Positions 16,348 to 24,447 of a stretch of DNA of 53,844 nt are shown in pieces. Numbering within the stretch: position 1 is the first letter of the stretch; the number at the start of each line of letters is the position of its first letter. The notes under the pieces were generated by a model, which did no database searches, had not been told where the DNA came from, and was given only the letters and a program-made list of their open reading frames with translations. This stretch comes from Clostridia bacterium (GTDB lineage: Bacteria > Bacillota > Clostridia > Christensenellales > Borkfalkiaceae). Position numbers and translations under genes: made by a program. The stretch is from contig JAFVWA010000200.1 of the NCBI GenBank assembly GCA_017501885.1, positions 1 to 53,844 of the forward strand, written 5' to 3'.

Positions 16348-17565
16348 ATGAAATTAAACAACGTAGATTTTGATACTTATTTTAAAAATTATCCAAACGA
16401 GCAAGGCTTTTTCGGTAAATATGGCGGAAGTTATATTTCCCCAGACTTACAAAAAGCAATGCAAGAAATTAACGAAGCATACTTTACCATTTGCAAGTCT
16501 TCTAAATTCATAAGCGAACTTCGTAAAATTAGAAAGGAGTTCCAAGGCAGGCCGACTCCCATATCATATCTTGAAAGGCTTTCTAAGAGCATAGGTAACG
16601 CCCAAATATACGTTAAGAGAGAAGACCTTAACCATACGGGCGCGCACAAATTAAACCATTGTATGGGTGAAGCACTTTTAGCAAAATATATGGGCAAAAA
16701 GAAAGTTATTGCAGAAACGGGGGCAGGTCAGCACGGCGTAGCGTTGGCAACGGCGGCGGCATACTTTGGCTTAGAATGTGATATCTATATGGGCTCGGTT
16801 GATATTAAAAAACAAGCACCCAACGTTGCAAGAATGAAGATACTCGGTGCAAACGTTGTAGAAGTTACCCACGGCTTAGCTACCTTAAAAGAAGCGGTGG
16901 ACGCGGCTTTTGAAGCGTATAGCAAAGAATATAAAACGGCTATTTATTGTATAGGTTCTGTTTTAGGACCACACCCATTCCCAATGATGGTGCGCGACTT
17001 CCAAAGTGTTGTAGGTATTGAAGCGAGAGCGCAGTTTACCGAAATGACGGGCGAACTTCCTGACGCAGTCGTTGCTTGCGTTGGCGGTGGCTCAAACGCA
17101 GCAGGAATGTTTGCAGGTTTCTTAAACGATCCCGTTGACCTTTACGGAGTAGAGCCACTTGGTAGAGGCGAAAAACTTGGCGACCATGCAGCAAGCCTTA
17201 AATTCGGCACCGAAGGAATTATGCACGGCTTTAACAGTATTATGCTTAAAGACGAGAACGGCGAACCCGCTCCCGTATACTCGGTAGCAAGCGGATTAGA
17301 TTATCCATCAAGTGGTCCCGAACACGCATTCCTTCGCGATATAGGTAGGGTAAAATACGACGTTATTAACGACGAAGAAACCATAGACGCGTTCTTCACC
17401 CTTTCTAAAATGGAAGGCATAATCCCTGCAATCGAGAGTGCGCACGCCGTAGCATACGGAATGAAACTTGCTAAAAAACTTGGCAAAGGCTCAATACTCG
17501 TTAACCTTTCCGGTCGTGGCGATAAAGACATGGACTACATCATTGAAAAATATGGTATAAGATAA
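16348..17565 (+). CDS. trpB: Tryptophan synthase beta chain
   Basis: A 405-residue PLP-dependent enzyme that condenses indole and serine to tryptophan. The PLP-lysine segment is HTGAHKLNH (canonical HTGAHKINN, K near residue 103). The substrate loop [10 protein letters not shown] is near 127. The phosphate-binding [14 protein letters not shown] is near 240, and NLSGRGDKD is at the C-terminus. The COMM-type region [14 protein letters not shown] is intact, so it is a TrpB1-like enzyme. No trpA or other trp gene is in the window. It sits alone behind a Trp T-box, which fits indole salvage or a distant trpA partner. AAAGGAGA lies eight bases before the ATG. Confidence 0.96.
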   Translation: MKLNNVDFDTYFKNYPNEQGFFGKYGGSYISPDLQKAMQEINEAYFTICKSSKFISELRKIRKEFQGRPTPISYLERLSKSIGNAQIYVKREDLNHTGAHKLNHCMGEALLAKYMGKKKVIAETGAGQHGVALATAAAYFGLECDIYMGSVDIKKQAPNVARMKILGANVVEVTHGLATLKEAVDAAFEAYSKEYKTAIYCIGSVLGPHPFPMMVRDFQSVVGIEARAQFTEMTGELPDAVVACVGGGSNAAGMFAGFLNDPVDLYGVEPLGRGEKLGDHAASLKFGTEGIMHGFNSIMLKDENGEPAPVYSVASGLDYPSSGPEHAFLRDIGRVKYDVINDEETIDAFFTLSKMEGIIPAIESAHAVAYGMKLAKKLGKGSILVNLSGRGDKDMDYIIEKYGIR

Positions 17566-17570
17566 ATAAA

Positions 17571-17597
17571 AAAGAACACCGATGGGTGTTCTTTTTT
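17571..17597 (+). terminator. Terminator of trpB
   Basis: A ten-base-pair stem (17571-17580 with 17585-17594) and GATG loop with a T-rich 3' arm, directly after the stop codon. Confidence 0.85.
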
Positions 17598-17614
17598 AAG
17601 GTTAAAATTAGCAC

Positions 17615-17643
17615 TTGTTTTTAGAGAAAAATTATATTATAAT
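17615..17643 (+). promoter_or_regulatory. Promoter of the ZIP transporter gene
   Basis: TTGTTT at 17615-17620, a 17-base spacer and TATAAT at 17638-17643. Confidence 0.65.
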
Positions 17644-17670
17644 ATAACTAACAATTTTTACAGGTAGATT

Positions 17671-18429
17671 ATGATTGTAGTTTTACTAACGGCGCTCGGC
17701 GTAGGCGGAGCAACATGCATAGGTGCACTTATAGGCTTTTTATTTAAAAACCCATCGCAAAAATTTCACGACGTGATTTTGTCTTTCGCGGCAGGCATAA
17801 TGCTTTGCGCCGCAGTTGTGGGACTTATAGTTCCGTCTATGGAATTCGAAGGGGACTTGATCGTTTTAATATCGGTTGCAGGTATTATATGCGGAGCGCT
17901 TTGTCTAAACCTAATAGACAAACTCGTGCCACACCTTCATACAATGACGGGCGTTGACATAGAAGCTCACCCACACAAGACCGAACAACTAAACAAAGTT
18001 CTTTTGTTCGTTATAGCGATTGCAATACACAACCTTCCCGAAGGCATAGCCGCAGGCGTAAGTTTTGGGACGGAAAATCAAGCGCACGCTATAACCATAG
18101 CGCTCGGAATAGCTTTGCAAAACATTCCCGAAGGTATGATTATAATCGCACCCATGATAGCGACGGGCATGAGTAAAAAACGCACGCTCTTAATCGCTCT
18201 TGCAACAGGCTTAGTAGAAATAGTCGGCACCCTTTTAGGATATTTCTTTGTGAGCCTTTCAAAGGCAATACTGCCTTTTGCGCTCGCTTTTGCAGGTGGA
18301 ACAATGCTTTACGTTATAAGCGATGAAATGATACCCGAAACACATTCTCACGGAAACGAAAGATTAGCAACTTTTTCTATTTTGATAGGATTTTGCGTAA
18401 TGCTTGTTTTTGATTTCTTTATAGGATAA
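17671..18429 (+). CDS. ZIP-family divalent metal transporter
   Basis: A 252-residue membrane protein with about eight transmembrane helices, of the ZIP family (ZupT-like), which imports zinc and related divalent cations. The two metal-site helices are AIHNLPEGIAAGVSFG (about residues 112-127) and ALQNIPEGMIII (about 148-159). The first H in HNLPEG is present, while the second site has QN in place of HN, as in many bacterial ZIPs. A histidine-containing loop (HLHTMTGVDIEAHPHK) lies between helices 3 and 4. A short AGG-type site precedes the ATG. It is monocistronic. Confidence 0.92.
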   Translation: MIVVLLTALGVGGATCIGALIGFLFKNPSQKFHDVILSFAAGIMLCAAVVGLIVPSMEFEGDLIVLISVAGIICGALCLNLIDKLVPHLHTMTGVDIEAHPHKTEQLNKVLLFVIAIAIHNLPEGIAAGVSFGTENQAHAITIALGIALQNIPEGMIIIAPMIATGMSKKRTLLIALATGLVEIVGTLLGYFFVSLSKAILPFALAFAGGTMLYVISDEMIPETHSHGNERLATFSILIGFCVMLVFDFFIG

Positions 18430-18445
18430 TTTAAAGATACTTTTT

Positions 18446-18475
18446 TGCGCCACGTCATAGGACGTGGCGCATTTT
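18446..18475 (+). terminator. Terminator of the ZIP transporter gene
   Basis: A GC-rich 11-base-pair stem (18446-18456 with 18461-18471) followed by ATTTTA, just after the gene. Confidence 0.8.
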
Positions 18476-18548
18476 ACTTTGCTACGGTTGATTTATTAGT
18501 CGCCGTGTGATAAAATAGTTTTTAGTAAAATAAAAGGTAAAATCGTCT

Positions 18549-19862
18549 ATGAATAAGTCGCGTAAATTTTTAATATCGCTAATTTTATTTAGTTTAATAG
18601 GTCAAGTTGCATGGGTTGTGGAAAACATGTATTTTAACGTGTTTATCTACAAAATGTTTAACGCTACCGCAAGCCAAATTTCACTCATGGTATCTTGTTC
18701 TGCAGTCGTTGCAACCGTTACCACCATTCTAATAGGCGCGCTTTCTGATAAAATAGGCAAAAGAAAGATTTTCATTTCACTCGGCTACATATTGTGGGGC
18801 GCATCAATTCTTGCATTTACCTTGGTTAGAAAAGACGTAATAGGCGCTCTTTTCCCAACCGCTCTTTCGGTGTCTGCAATTTGTGTAACGCTTACCATAG
18901 TTTTAGACTGTGTAATGACCTTTTTCGGCTCTACCGCAAACGACGCGTGCTTTAACGCGTGGCTTACAGACGTAACCGAAGTAAAAACAAGGGGCAAGGT
19001 GGAAGGCATTAACTCCATGATGCCACTTTTAGCCATAATCGTTGTGTTTGGCGGTTTTATGTTTTTCGACCTTTCAAAATCGTCAAGTTGGACGGCAATC
19101 TTTGCTATAATCGGCGCCGTTGTGGTGGTTATAGGCGTTCTAAGCTTTTTCCTTATAGACGAGCCTGAACTTATCAAGGAAGGAAACCAACACTACTTCA
19201 AGAACATAATATACGGGTTTAGACCGTCAGTAATAAAAAATAACGTAGTGCTTTATATAACCATAATCGCATTTGCGGTGTTTGGCATATCTATTCAGGT
19301 GTTTATGCCATACCTTATTATTTACTACGAAGTGTCTTTAGGACTTACCAACTACGTGCTTATTATGGCACCCGCAATTATAATCTCGGCAGGCGTTACA
19401 GCCGTTTACGGCAGATATTACGACAAGGTAGGTTTTATTGGCGCTATCGTTCCTGCGCTTTGCTGTTTAATGCTTGGATATATCTTGCTTGGAATATTCA
19501 CAAACGTAGTGTTAGTGTTTATAGGCTCGCTCTTAATGATGACGGGATATCTCACGGGAATGGCTGTTTTTGGCGCGATGATAAGAGATTATACACCGCA
19601 AGGGAAATCGGGGGCATTCCAAGGCTTAAGAATAGTAGGACAAGTTTTAATTCCTGGAATCATCGGACCAATGCTCGGTGCATGGGTGCTTTCTGACGCT
19701 AAGACCATAATAAATAACGACGGAACACAGTCTTTCTTGCCAAACCAAAGCATATTTTGGACGGCGCTTATCGTTGCTGGGGTAACGCTTGCGCTATCCT
19801 TTGTCGTATGGGCAGTTCAAAATAAAAAGTCAGACGAAAACAAGACGGACAAGGAACAATAA
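18549..19862 (+). CDS. Major facilitator superfamily transporter
   Basis: A 437-residue integral membrane protein with twelve predicted membrane segments. The MFS A-like motif GALSDKIGKRK lies between helices 2 and 3 (residues 58-68), and a related YGRYYDKVG occurs in the second half. The long N-terminal helix with WVVENMYFNVF and the extended loop 6-7 resemble sugar- or sodium-linked symporters of the GPH/SLC45-like group. I would not name a substrate. The stop codon abuts the ATG of the ABC-F gene, so the two are co-translated. Confidence 0.85.
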   Translation: MNKSRKFLISLILFSLIGQVAWVVENMYFNVFIYKMFNATASQISLMVSCSAVVATVTTILIGALSDKIGKRKIFISLGYILWGASILAFTLVRKDVIGALFPTALSVSAICVTLTIVLDCVMTFFGSTANDACFNAWLTDVTEVKTRGKVEGINSMMPLLAIIVVFGGFMFFDLSKSSSWTAIFAIIGAVVVVIGVLSFFLIDEPELIKEGNQHYFKNIIYGFRPSVIKNNVVLYITIIAFAVFGISIQVFMPYLIIYYEVSLGLTNYVLIMAPAIIISAGVTAVYGRYYDKVGFIGAIVPALCCLMLGYILLGIFTNVVLVFIGSLLMMTGYLTGMAVFGAMIRDYTPQGKSGAFQGLRIVGQVLIPGIIGPMLGAWVLSDAKTIINNDGTQSFLPNQSIFWTALIVAGVTLALSFVVWAVQNKKSDENKTDKEQ

Positions 19863-21779
19863 ATGCTTTTTAAGATTACTAACGGAAGTGTTTCGTTTGG
19901 CGCGGACACTATTTTAGAACGAATAGATATAGAGATTAAGGACAGGGAAAAAATAGCAGTCGTTGGAAGAAACGGCTCGGGAAAGACCACCCTTCTTAAA
20001 TGTATCACGGGCGAACTGACGATGGAAGAAGGCACGGGAGAAGAAGCCTTTTCGGTAACGCGAGCAGGCAACCCCGTTATCGGACACCTAAAACAAATAG
20101 CCTTTGAAGACGACGGCACGAGTTTAATAGACGAGTTATTAAAGGTTTTTAAGCCTATCAAAGATACCGAAGCAAAAATGCAAGCCCTTTTAACCGAGAT
20201 AGAAAAAACGGCAGACGAGGACAAGATAAAAGAGTATTCCAAACTCAACGAACGCTTTGAATTTTTAGGTGGATACACTTACAAAAAAGAATATTCGGCA
20301 ATGCTTAAAAACTTTGGTTTTACCGAGAGTGATAAAACAAAACCGCTTTCAGAATTTTCGGGTGGGCAACGCACCAAAATTGCCTTTATGAAACTTCTTT
20401 TAAGCCACCCCGACGTGCTTTTATTAGACGAGCCGACCAACCACTTAGACGTTACCGCCGTGCGTTGGCTTGAAGGTTATATCAAGAACTACAAGTCGGC
20501 TGTGGTGATAGTTTCCCACGATAGAATGTTCGTGGAAAAAACGGTCGATAAAGTTTACGAAATAGAATACGGGGAAACCAAGGGTTATCGCGGTAAGTAT
20601 TCTGACTTTGAAAGGCAAAAACGGGAGAACTACCAAAAACAATTAAAAGACCACGAATACCAAAAGCAAGAAATAGCAAGGCTTATGCGCTTGGTTGAAA
20701 GGTTTAGATATAAAGCCACGAAAGCATCCATGGTTCAGTCTAAGTTAAAGCAGATTGAACACATGAAGATAATTGATAAGCCCAACCGCTACGACTTAAA
20801 GTCTTTTCACGCAAACTTTACCCCAAGGGTAGAGAGCGTTAAAGAAGCGCTTTGGGTAAAAGACTTGTCAATCGGTTATGATAAGAGCCTTGCTACCGTC
20901 AATTTTGAACTTGTAAGGGGCAAAAAACTCGGCGTAATCGGTCAGAACGGGATAGGTAAGTCCACTCTCTTAAAAACCCTAACGGGTGAGATTCAAGCGC
21001 TTTCGGGCAAGTTTGCGTTTGGGTTAAGGTCAGAGATAGGCTACTTTAACCAACAAATGGCAGAAGACGTCAGCAACAAAACGGTGTTTGAAGACTTCCA
21101 AGACGCTTTTCCAAGAGCCGACCAAACGGAAGTTCGCACAGCGCTCGGCTCGTTCTTGTTTACAGGGGAAGACGTTTTCAAAAAGGTAAGCGAACTCTCT
21201 GGCGGAGAAAGGGTTAGGCTTGCGCTATGTAAAATGTTCAAAAAACGCCCCAACTTCTTGATTTTAGACGAGCCAACTAACCACATGGATATAGTGGGAA
21301 AGGAAACCCTTGAAAACATGCTTTGCGAATACCCGGGGACTGTGATATTCGTTTCTCACGATAGGTATTTAGTTAGTAAGGTTGCAGACAGTTTGTTGGT
21401 GTTTGACGATGACGGTGCAACCTATTTTCCGGACAACTACGCTGAATACGAATTAAAGCAAGCGGAAAAAGAACAAACGGAAAGTATTCAATCCGTAAAG
21501 ATGGTGGGTAACGTTTCAGGTGGTAAAAAGGCTTTTTCCACACCGCTTAAAGACAAAAGCAAAAAGCAAAAACGCGTTGCAAAATTAGAAACTCTTATAT
21601 CCCAAACAGAAGAACAAATGCAAACGTTAAATAAAGAACTTCAAAACCCAAGTGTTTATTCTGACTACGTTAAGGTGGGTGAAATTCAACAAAAACTCGA
21701 TAGTTTGCAAGCACTATACGACGAGTATTCTACCGAGTGGCTACAACTTAGTGAAGAACTTGAAAAAGATAATAAATAG
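19863..21779 (+). CDS. ABC-F family ATPase (ribosome-associated)
   Basis: A 638-residue soluble ABC-F protein with two ABC domains and no membrane part. Walker A is GRNGSGKTTLL (residues 37-47), and the second is GQNGIGKSTLL near 362. Signature motifs are FSGGQRTK and LSGGERVRLA. Walker B plus H-loop are LLLDEPTNHLD and LILDEPTNHMD. The interdomain linker (about 245-300) is a charged coiled coil, the P-site tRNA interaction motif of this family. The C-terminal 80 residues form another coiled coil. Family members act on the ribosome, as translation factors or antibiotic-protection proteins. Which applies here is unclear, but the length and extension are Uup/YdiF-like. Confidence 0.93.
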   Translation: MLFKITNGSVSFGADTILERIDIEIKDREKIAVVGRNGSGKTTLLKCITGELTMEEGTGEEAFSVTRAGNPVIGHLKQIAFEDDGTSLIDELLKVFKPIKDTEAKMQALLTEIEKTADEDKIKEYSKLNERFEFLGGYTYKKEYSAMLKNFGFTESDKTKPLSEFSGGQRTKIAFMKLLLSHPDVLLLDEPTNHLDVTAVRWLEGYIKNYKSAVVIVSHDRMFVEKTVDKVYEIEYGETKGYRGKYSDFERQKRENYQKQLKDHEYQKQEIARLMRLVERFRYKATKASMVQSKLKQIEHMKIIDKPNRYDLKSFHANFTPRVESVKEALWVKDLSIGYDKSLATVNFELVRGKKLGVIGQNGIGKSTLLKTLTGEIQALSGKFAFGLRSEIGYFNQQMAEDVSNKTVFEDFQDAFPRADQTEVRTALGSFLFTGEDVFKKVSELSGGERVRLALCKMFKKRPNFLILDEPTNHMDIVGKETLENMLCEYPGTVIFVSHDRYLVSKVADSLLVFDDDGATYFPDNYAEYELKQAEKEQTESIQSVKMVGNVSGGKKAFSTPLKDKSKKQKRVAKLETLISQTEEQMQTLNKELQNPSVYSDYVKVGEIQQKLDSLQALYDEYSTEWLQLSEELEKDNK

Positions 21780-21790
21780 GAGAAGTAAAA

Positions 21791-22228
21791 ATGATTTTTG
21801 ACAAATTAGAAAACCTTAAAAACTATGCAAACTTAAACAATGGTTTTAAGGAAGTAGTAGACTTTATTGAGACGCACGACCTTCTTTCATTGCCACAAGG
21901 AAAGGAAGCCGTTAGCGACAACGTTTACTATATGCGCCAACAATACGTGGGAAAACCAGAAGTAGACGACCTTTATGAAAGCCATGTAAATTATGTAGAC
22001 GTTCAAATTGTTTTAGACGGTGCAGAGCGTCATTACTACTCAAAAGCACAACCGATAGTTAGCGAACTAAACCAAAAAGACTGCTATTTTACTTCGGCAA
22101 AAAAAGATTGTAGTATAGAACTAACAAAAAACACTTTCGTAATCTTTTTTGCAGGAGAACTTCATAAGCCGGGCTTAAAAGTGAACGAAGAAAAGGTCGA
22201 AAAAATAGTATTTAAAGTAAAAGCGTAA
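21791..22228 (+). CDS. YhcH/YjgK/YiaL (DUF386) family protein
   Basis: A 145-residue protein of the DUF386 cupin-like family, implicated in sugar catabolism including sialic acid and uronate pathways. Recognisable segments are YMRQQYVGKPEVDDLYESH, the VNYVDVQIVLDGAE strand and FAGELHKPGL near residue 118, where histidines and glutamates form the metal site. It starts 11 bases after the ABC-F gene with AGGAG and is the last gene of that unit. It is cytosolic. It may anomerise a sugar or process a glycan breakdown product. The upstream MFS gene and downstream polygalacturonase fit a carbohydrate context. Confidence 0.9.
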   Translation: MIFDKLENLKNYANLNNGFKEVVDFIETHDLLSLPQGKEAVSDNVYYMRQQYVGKPEVDDLYESHVNYVDVQIVLDGAERHYYSKAQPIVSELNQKDCYFTSAKKDCSIELTKNTFVIFFAGELHKPGLKVNEEKVEKIVFKVKA

Positions 22229-22235
22229 ATAAATT

Positions 22236-22279
22236 GCCCAAGCCAAAATTTTTCAAATGACATGGCTTGGGCTTATTTT
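22236..22279 (+). terminator. Bidirectional terminator between yhcH-like and small minus-strand gene
   Basis: A ten-base-pair stem (22236-22245 with 22263-22272) with T-rich flank on the plus side. The 3' arm overlaps the end of the small gene on the other strand. Confidence 0.75.
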
Positions 22280-22476
22280 TTATAAAAATTTTCTAAGAGT
22301 AATAAGTATTCGGGTATTTTATGTTCCCGTATTGGCATAACGGGGTGCTTTGCATCGTCAAAGAACAAAAGTAGGGCGGGGCGAATACCGTTATAGTTTT
22401 CAACTAATTTATAGTTAAGTAGTTTTCCGTCAAAAATAAGCTTTTTCGCCTTTGCGTGATAGTTAAAATACCCCAT
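22273..22476 (-). CDS. Small conserved hypothetical protein (67 aa)
   Basis: A 67-residue protein that begins GYFNYHAKAKKLI and contains RPALLLFFDDAKHPVMPIREHKI. It resembles short conserved proteins in Clostridia whose genes are usually solitary. It has no signal peptide or membrane segment and is basic at the start. No clear ribosome binding site is visible upstream of the ATG. The function is unknown. Conserved-looking sequence and its placement between two terminated units favour a real gene. Confidence 0.6.
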   Translation of the reverse strand: MGYFNYHAKAKKLIFDGKLLNYKLVENYNGIRPALLLFFDDAKHPVMPIREHKIPEYLLLLENFYKK

Positions 22477-22529
22477 AAGTTAAGCATGTGTAATGCTGGA
22501 AAAATATATCTTATTTTTATATAAAAATA

Positions 22530-22558
22530 TTGACATAATTTCTCGCCCATGCTAAAAT
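22530..22558 (+). promoter_or_regulatory. Promoter of the polygalacturonase gene
   Basis: TTGACA at 22530-22535, a 17-base spacer and a TGCTAAAAT extended -10 (22550-22558). Confidence 0.8.
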
Positions 22559-22586
22559 TAAAACATAATCAAAAAGGGTGGTTTTT

Positions 22587-24086
22587 ATGAACAAAATAGT
22601 ATTTGAAGATCAGATTATATTGTATTGGGATAAAGAATGGGACCTTGCTAACGGCATAGAGTATACTATACTTTTAGATGGAAAGGAAGTTGGTAAAACG
22701 GTAAAAACTCACTTTACTTTCGAAAATCTTCAAAGCGATAAAGAATATAAGCTTGCGGTGTATAGATTAGGCGACAACGATGAAAAGGTATATCTTTTCG
22801 ACCAAGCCGTTCGCACTCCAAAGGCAAAGAATAGAATTGACGTGTCAAAGCCACCTTATAATGCGGTAGGCGACGGCAAAACGCTTAATACTAAAGCCAT
22901 TCAAAAGGCAATGGACGATTGCACCGAAAGTGACTGCGTGTATATCCCAAGTGGCGTGTTTATGACGGGCGCGCTCGATATGCACAGCAATATGGAACTC
23001 TACGTTGACAAGGGTGGCGTATTGCAAGGAACAGCCCAAGTAAAAGACTACACACCTAAAATTTGGAGTAGGTTTGAAGGCGAAGAAATGGAGTGTTACC
23101 GTTCGCTATTAAATATTGGCAAACTCGACCATACTGCTGGCTATACTACCGAAAATATCGTTATCCGTGGTAAGGGCGCTATCTTGGGTGGCGGAGTAGC
23201 TCTTTGTAACGCTGTCTGTGCATTAGAAACAAAACTACTTAAAGATTTTTTAGAAAATAATAAAGAATTAGTAGCTTCGTGCGAACGCCCCGACACAATT
23301 CCCAAAAGACGTCGTGGCAGACTACTTAACATTAGTAACTGTAAAAATGTTATCGTTCACGGATTAGAAATAGGCATGGGACCTTCGTGGAATATTCATT
23401 TTATATACTCAAAAGACGTTATTACTTGTGGCTGTTATATTCGTTCACAAGGTGTTTCTAACGGCGACGGCTGGGATCCCGACTCATCGGAAGACTGTGT
23501 TTGCTTTAATAACGATTTTGCAACTCACGATGATGGAATTGCAATAAAAAGTGGCAAAAATCCAGAAGGAAATAAAATAAACCGTCCTACTAAAAACATT
23601 CGCGTATTCGACTGTCGTGGAAGAAACTCAGTTGCAATAGGTAGTGAACTTTCGGGCGGTATAGAAAACGTTTACGTTTGGGACTGCGACTATCAAGAAA
23701 GCAATCTCGGTGTAAATATCAAAACGACAACTAAGCGCGGTGGCTACGTTAAAAACATTAAGGTTAAAGATTGTCGTTTCGTAGGTATAGGTATCCGCAC
23801 CAAATACGGCTGTAATAATGACGGGGAAAGTTCAGGTTGTCTTACTGAAATAGAAAATATCCATTTTCAAGACATTTATTTCTATGGCAGAAAACCCGAA
23901 CACGTAATCTGCCCTGAAAACTATAGAATACCTATTTATTTTGAAGGTTTTGACGGAGAGGGTAACGAGATTAAAAACGTAACCGTTAAAAACTGTGTTT
24001 TAGAAAAACGTCCCGACGGCAAAACGCAAGACATATATATCAAAAACGTTAAAGGTTTAACCTTAGAAAACGTAAAATTTCAATAA
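22587..24086 (+). CDS. Glycoside hydrolase family 28 (polygalacturonase-like)
   Basis: A 499-residue protein with a fibronectin-III-like N-terminal module (residues 1-80) and a GH28 right-handed beta-helix. Pectin-type substrates with alpha-1,4-linked galacturonate are the usual targets. The catalytic aspartates sit in GDGWDPDSSEDC (near 295) and HDDGIAIKSG (near 315). The SVAIGSELSGG turn (near 350) and NIKTTTKRGG (near 373) complete the active-site region. It has no signal peptide, so it acts inside the cell on imported oligomers or is released otherwise. A GTG at 22578 is in frame. AAGGGTGG lies just before the ATG at 22587, which I prefer. Confidence 0.9.
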   Translation: MNKIVFEDQIILYWDKEWDLANGIEYTILLDGKEVGKTVKTHFTFENLQSDKEYKLAVYRLGDNDEKVYLFDQAVRTPKAKNRIDVSKPPYNAVGDGKTLNTKAIQKAMDDCTESDCVYIPSGVFMTGALDMHSNMELYVDKGGVLQGTAQVKDYTPKIWSRFEGEEMECYRSLLNIGKLDHTAGYTTENIVIRGKGAILGGGVALCNAVCALETKLLKDFLENNKELVASCERPDTIPKRRRGRLLNISNCKNVIVHGLEIGMGPSWNIHFIYSKDVITCGCYIRSQGVSNGDGWDPDSSEDCVCFNNDFATHDDGIAIKSGKNPEGNKINRPTKNIRVFDCRGRNSVAIGSELSGGIENVYVWDCDYQESNLGVNIKTTTKRGGYVKNIKVKDCRFVGIGIRTKYGCNNDGESSGCLTEIENIHFQDIYFYGRKPEHVICPENYRIPIYFEGFDGEGNEIKNVTVKNCVLEKRPDGKTQDIYIKNVKGLTLENVKFQ

Positions 24087-24101
24087 AAAAAGCCTATATT
24101 T

Positions 24102-24146
24102 GAATATTAAAGCACGCTTATAATAAATAAGCGTGCTTTAATATTC
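24102..24146. terminator. Bidirectional terminator between GH28 and xre genes
   Basis: A perfect 19-base-pair stem (24102-24120 with 24128-24146) and a seven-base loop, flanked by T-rich sequence on both sides. It overlaps the stop codon and last codons of the minus-strand xre gene. Confidence 0.85.
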
Positions 24147-24350
24147 TTTTCGTCCACACAAAACGTCTATACTGACGTTAAAATAATCAGCCAAACGCCA
24201 ACATTCCATAATACTTGGCTCAATAAGTCCTTTTTCCCAACGAGATACGTTTGCTTGGCTTGTGCCTATAATTTGTGCTAAACCCCTTTGTGAAAGGTTA
24301 TGTTCCTTTCTCAGTTCTAAAATTTTATTATTTTTGAAATCATTCCCCAT
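24138..24350 (-). CDS. XRE-family transcriptional regulator
   Basis: A 70-residue protein that is essentially one Cro/C1 helix-turn-helix (LSQRGLAQIIGTSQANVSRWEKG, residues 20-42) plus two helices. The frame extends upstream to 24419 through a TTG, but the ATG at 24350 marks the conserved N-terminus. A TATAAT at 24358-24363 lies only seven bases upstream, and no ribosome binding site is visible, so the mRNA may be leaderless. It is divergent from the secreted protease gene. Two palindromes between them fit autoregulation and control of that gene. Similar small regulators often act with peptide or stress signals. Confidence 0.85.
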   Translation of the reverse strand: MGNDFKNNKILELRKEHNLSQRGLAQIIGTSQANVSRWEKGLIEPSIMECWRLADYFNVSIDVLCGRKEY

Positions 24351-24359
24351 ATCTTCTAT

Positions 24360-24375
24360 TATACAAAAATGTATA
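24360..24375. promoter_or_regulatory. Operator candidate, TATACA-N4-TGTATA
   Basis: A dyad of the form ATACA-N4-TGTAT lies upstream of the xre gene and overlaps its -10 region. It is the same pattern as the palindrome at 24390, with centres 29 bases apart (about three helix turns). It is likely bound by the adjacent small XRE protein. Confidence 0.6.
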
Positions 24376-24382
24376 AAAATAC

Positions 24383-24411
24383 TTGACTTATACAAATTTG
24401 TATCATATAAT
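24383..24411 (+). promoter_or_regulatory. Promoter of the protease gene with an operator in the spacer
   Basis: TTGACT at 24383-24388, a 17-base spacer and TATAAT at 24406-24411. A perfect 14-base palindrome, ATACAAATTTGTAT (24390-24403), fills the spacer, so a bound repressor would block RNA polymerase directly. Confidence 0.75.
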
Positions 24412-24447
24412 ATCTGCAATAATTTATTTTTTACAAAGGAGAAGTAA

